Of a stretch of 10,000 nt of DNA, positions 7,366-10,000 are shown one piece after another. Within the stretch, counting starts at the first letter, position 1. Each line of letters begins with the position of its first letter. Both the position numbers and the translations under genes were made by a program. Below the pieces are notes generated by a model. That model was not told where the DNA came from, made no database searches, and saw nothing but the letters and a program-made list of their open reading frames with translations. Source of the DNA: Neocallimastix lanati (nom. inval.) (lineage: Eukaryota > Neocallimastigomycota > Neocallimastigomycetes > Neocallimastigales > Neocallimastigaceae); contig JACVTC010000083.1 in assembly GCA_016946835.1 (NCBI GenBank), forward strand, positions 727,501 through 737,500, given 5' to 3'.

Positions 7366-7815
7366 ATATTAAAATTATTTAAAAATTTAAATAAATTTTA
7401 TTATTTAATTATTTTATTATTTAATTATTTTATATTTTAAAAAATTTTATATTAAAATTATTTAGATTTTAAACAAAATTTAATGATTTTATTATTTTAT
7501 TTAATTATTTAATTATTTTATAATTTTAAAAAAATCATATTTAAATTATTTTATTAATGACTTTATTATTTAATTATTCTATAATTTAAAGAAAAAATAT
7601 ATTAAAATTTTATATTAAAATTATTTAAGATTTTATACAATTTTAAGATTTTATTATTTAAATTATTTTATTAATGACTTTATTATTTAATTATTTTATA
7701 ATTTAAAGAAAAAATATATTAAAATTTTATATTAAAATTATTTAAGATTTTATACAATTTTACGATTTTATTATTTAAAGATTTTACTATTTAATTATTT
7801 TATAATTTTAAGATT
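7366..7815. repeat. Degenerate array of ATATTAAAATTATTTA-type units
   Basis: The word ATATTAAAATTATTTA recurs at 7366, 7449, 7612 and 7729, with a shorter relative at 7245. Each is followed by GATTTTA and TTATTTAATTATTTTATAATTT-like blocks. Spacings of 83, 163 and 117 bases suggest an older array from which the 117-bp pair was most recently amplified. A truncated third copy follows at 7773-7815. Confidence 0.7.
7539..7772. repeat. Tandem duplication of a 117-bp AT-rich unit
   Basis: Copy one (7539-7655) and copy two (7656-7772) abut and differ at only about two positions (C/T near 7579, A/C near 7646/7763). Both contain the words TTAATGACTTTATT and AAGATTTTATACAATTTT. This is a recent duplication. 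Confidence 0.92.
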
Positions 7816-8130
7816 TTATTCTATTTTATTTTTTTTTTTTCTATTTTAATGATTTTTACAATAACGATTTTATATTTTAAAATATATTTAATCTGTATAT
7901 TACTAAAAAATCTTTTATTTATTATTTACTTACTATTTATTAATTTTAAATATTTTAAGTTTATATTTATATAATTTTTTTACGTTTGATAATTAATATA
8001 ATGTTTAATTCAAAATCTTTACATATATATAATAACTATAAAACATAAAATTATTTTAATAACTATTATAAATTTTTTTTTTTTTAATTTTTTTAATTTT
8101 TTTATAAATTTCAAAAATAAAATATAAAGA

Positions 8131-8195
8131 TTATTTTTTTTTTTTTTGATTATTAAATAATTATTTTTTTTTTTTTTTTTTTGATTATTAAATAA
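8131..8195. repeat. Tandem pair containing poly-T of different length
   Basis: TTA, then a T run, then GATTATTAAATAA occurs twice back to back: 8131-8160 with 14 T and 8161-8195 with 19 T. The flanking words are identical; only the homopolymer length differs. Confidence 0.9.
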
Positions 8196-8563
8196 TTATT
8201 ATCTATTTTTTACTTATTTATTCGTTATATTAAAAATTATAATAAAATGTTTAAAAATTTTAAAAAAAAAAATTTTAAAGTATTATTGAAAATAAATAAA
8301 TAAATTGTATGTAATATATTATTAATATATTAATTTAAATTCAAAAATTTAATATAATAAAGATTCTATAGAATTTATATTTTTATCCAATAAAATTATC
8401 ATATAATGAATATATCTTATTATAACTTAATTTTGTGGTAGTAAAAAAATGGTTAATATAAATATTTTCACGTTTTATTTTATATCTCTATCTGTATTTT
8501 TTTATTTATAATATATTATATTTTTGAATATCTAATGACTGAAATATAATTATATTTTTAATA
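8196..8563. other. AT-rich intergenic stretch, nothing recognised
   Basis: No coding frame, RNA gene or long repeat is visible. A slightly more complex patch lies at about 8384-8480 (for example TTTTGTGGTAGT and CACGTTTTATTT), too short to interpret. Confidence 0.6.
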
Positions 8564-9064
8564 TTCGTTATTTATTATTCATTATTATTCGTTATTCATT
8601 ATTTATTATTTACTATTTATTATTTATTACTTATTATTTATTATTTATTATTTATTATTATTTATTTATTTATTTATTATTTATTATTTATTATTTATTA
8701 TTTACTATTTATTATTTACTATTTATTATTTATTATTTATTATTTATTATATATTATTCAATTATTTATTATTTATTATTTATTATTTATTATTTATTAT
8801 TTATTATTTATTATTTACTATTTATTATTTATTATTTATTATTTATTATTTATTAGTTACTATTTATTATTTATTATTAATTATTTATTATTTATTATTT
8901 ATTATTTATTATTATTATTTATTATTTATTATTTATTATTTATTATTTATTATTTATTATTTATTATTTAATTATTTATTATTTATTATTTATTATTTAA
9001 TTATTATTTATTATTTATTATTTATTATTTATTATTTATTATTTATTATTTATTTATTTATTTA
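8564..9064. repeat. ~500-bp TTATTTA heptamer satellite
   Basis: About 70 units of the period-7 word TTATTTA run nearly unbroken. Interruptions are TTTA tetramer patches (near 8660-8685 and 9050-9064), occasional T-to-C changes giving TTTACTATTTA, and phase slips such as TTAATTATTTA. The plus strand carries about five T for every two A and almost no G, so the strands are strongly asymmetric. The left edge has TTCGTTATT variants. There is no open frame. This is a slippage-grown satellite of the sort seen in very AT-rich fungal intergenic DNA. Confidence 0.95.
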
Positions 9065-10000
9065 TAATTTAAAAAGGATTAATTTTGAATCGTATGATAC
9101 AAAATTTAAATTAAAATTAGATTTATATATTGAATTATGTATATTGCATTATAAACAATTAATATTATATTATTAATATTGTATATTTGAGTTTATTATT
9201 AATTTATTGTATATTATTTATTTATTTATTGTAATGTATAATCTTTTAATTGGGGACTATTTTGTAATTTAAATTTTTTGTAAATTATGGAATAACAGAA
9301 ATTTTTTGGTTATATTAATATAATTAAAAGATATAAGAATTTAATATTATTATTTATAATAAATAAATATAAAAATATATTTATATATTTAATAATATAT
9401 TAATAATATTATATTATTAATGTTTATTATTTTATTGGCATTGGATAAATAGTTCAATAATATAAAAATATTAAATGTCTCGTAATATATTATATTCTAT
9501 GGTAATTATTCATCATGAATATATTGTTTCTAAAAATAATACTGAAAATTTTATTTAACTTTCTTTTTCTTTATTTAAAATAATTTTTATTAAAATGATG
9601 TTACTTATTATTTATTAATTATTAATTATTTATTATTATAACTTATATTTACTTTTTTATTTACTATTTAATTTTATTATCTATTTAATTATTATTTTTA
9701 GTATTATAATTTAATTTTATTATTTTATTATTATTTTTTACTATTATTTATTTTCTATTTTTAAGACTTTTCGTTTTTTATATTATTTATTTTTTGATCA
9801 AAGAATATGTTAAAAGTATTTTAAATTAAAAAATTATATTTCTATTTTAATTTCATTATACTTTTTAAACTATCAATGATTTTATAAAATGTGAATAAAT
9901 CATATTTATGAAAATGACCATTAATTTATTTATATTATACTTACATAACAATTACAGAAAAAAAAAAAAGCATATTATTATATATATTTCTTATTATTTA
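9065..10000. other. AT-rich intergenic stretch to the window edge, no gene seen
   Basis: No frame of meaningful length and no tRNA-like GGTTCGA box on either strand. Short more complex patches occur at about 9065-9095, 9240-9300 (AATTGGGGACTATTTTG) and 9430-9520 (TTGGCATTGGATAAATAG). TTATTTA-like words recur at about 9606-9640 and 9660-9760, as weak echoes of the satellite. Confidence 0.65.

Noticed and set aside
8564-9064. Satellite as a CRISPR array or telomere
   Set aside because: The unit is 7 bases with no spacers, so not CRISPR; it lacks the G-rich strand of fungal telomere repeats such as TTAGGG and is internal.
6289-10000. tRNA or other structured RNA genes in the flank
   Set aside because: No GC-containing stems or GGTTCGA-like box were found on either strand; hairpins seen are simple AT palindromes expected from composition.

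Overview
The window looks like nuclear DNA of an anaerobic gut fungus (Neocallimastigomycota, e.g. Neocallimastix, Piromyces or Orpinomyces), inferred with about 0.7 to 0.75 confidence. The reasons are flanks built almost only of A and T, long poly-T/poly-A tracts and TTATTTA satellite, AT-rich codons, long Asn/Ser-rich protein tails, and a kinase domain whose motif wording matches fungal Ca2+/calmodulin-dependent kinases (CMK1/CMK2 type). Dictyostelium-like amoebae share the base composition and Asn runs and are the main alternative.

Layout: 1-429 is the downstream flank of the only gene. It has a (TA)8 tract and, unusually for this DNA, a patch of more complex, coding-like sequence at 241-380 that resembles the gene's own C-terminus. 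430-6288 (minus strand) is one uninterrupted 1,952-codon gene for a giant CaMK-family Ser/Thr kinase. 6289-10000 has no gene that I can support. It holds the promoter side of the kinase gene, then AT-only DNA with several recent tandem duplications (33 bp x2, 117 bp x2 plus older relatives, a poly-T-containing 30/35 bp pair) and a ~500 bp TTATTTA heptamer satellite at about 8564-9064.

The main biological point lies inside the kinase. The catalytic domain (about residues 39-300) is complete and fungal-CMK-like, but the basic amphipathic calmodulin-binding helix that normally follows such a domain within a few tens of residues is not there. A helix of exactly that type (LRKKFQRAVRIINIVRRL, residues 1768-1785, with 1-5-8-14 hydrophobic spacing and no acidic residue) appears near the C-terminus, about 1,470 residues away. 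The Ser/Asn-rich linker between them contains a few island segments that look non-random. If real, this is a CaM kinase whose regulatory helix has been moved to the end of an enormous disordered tether.
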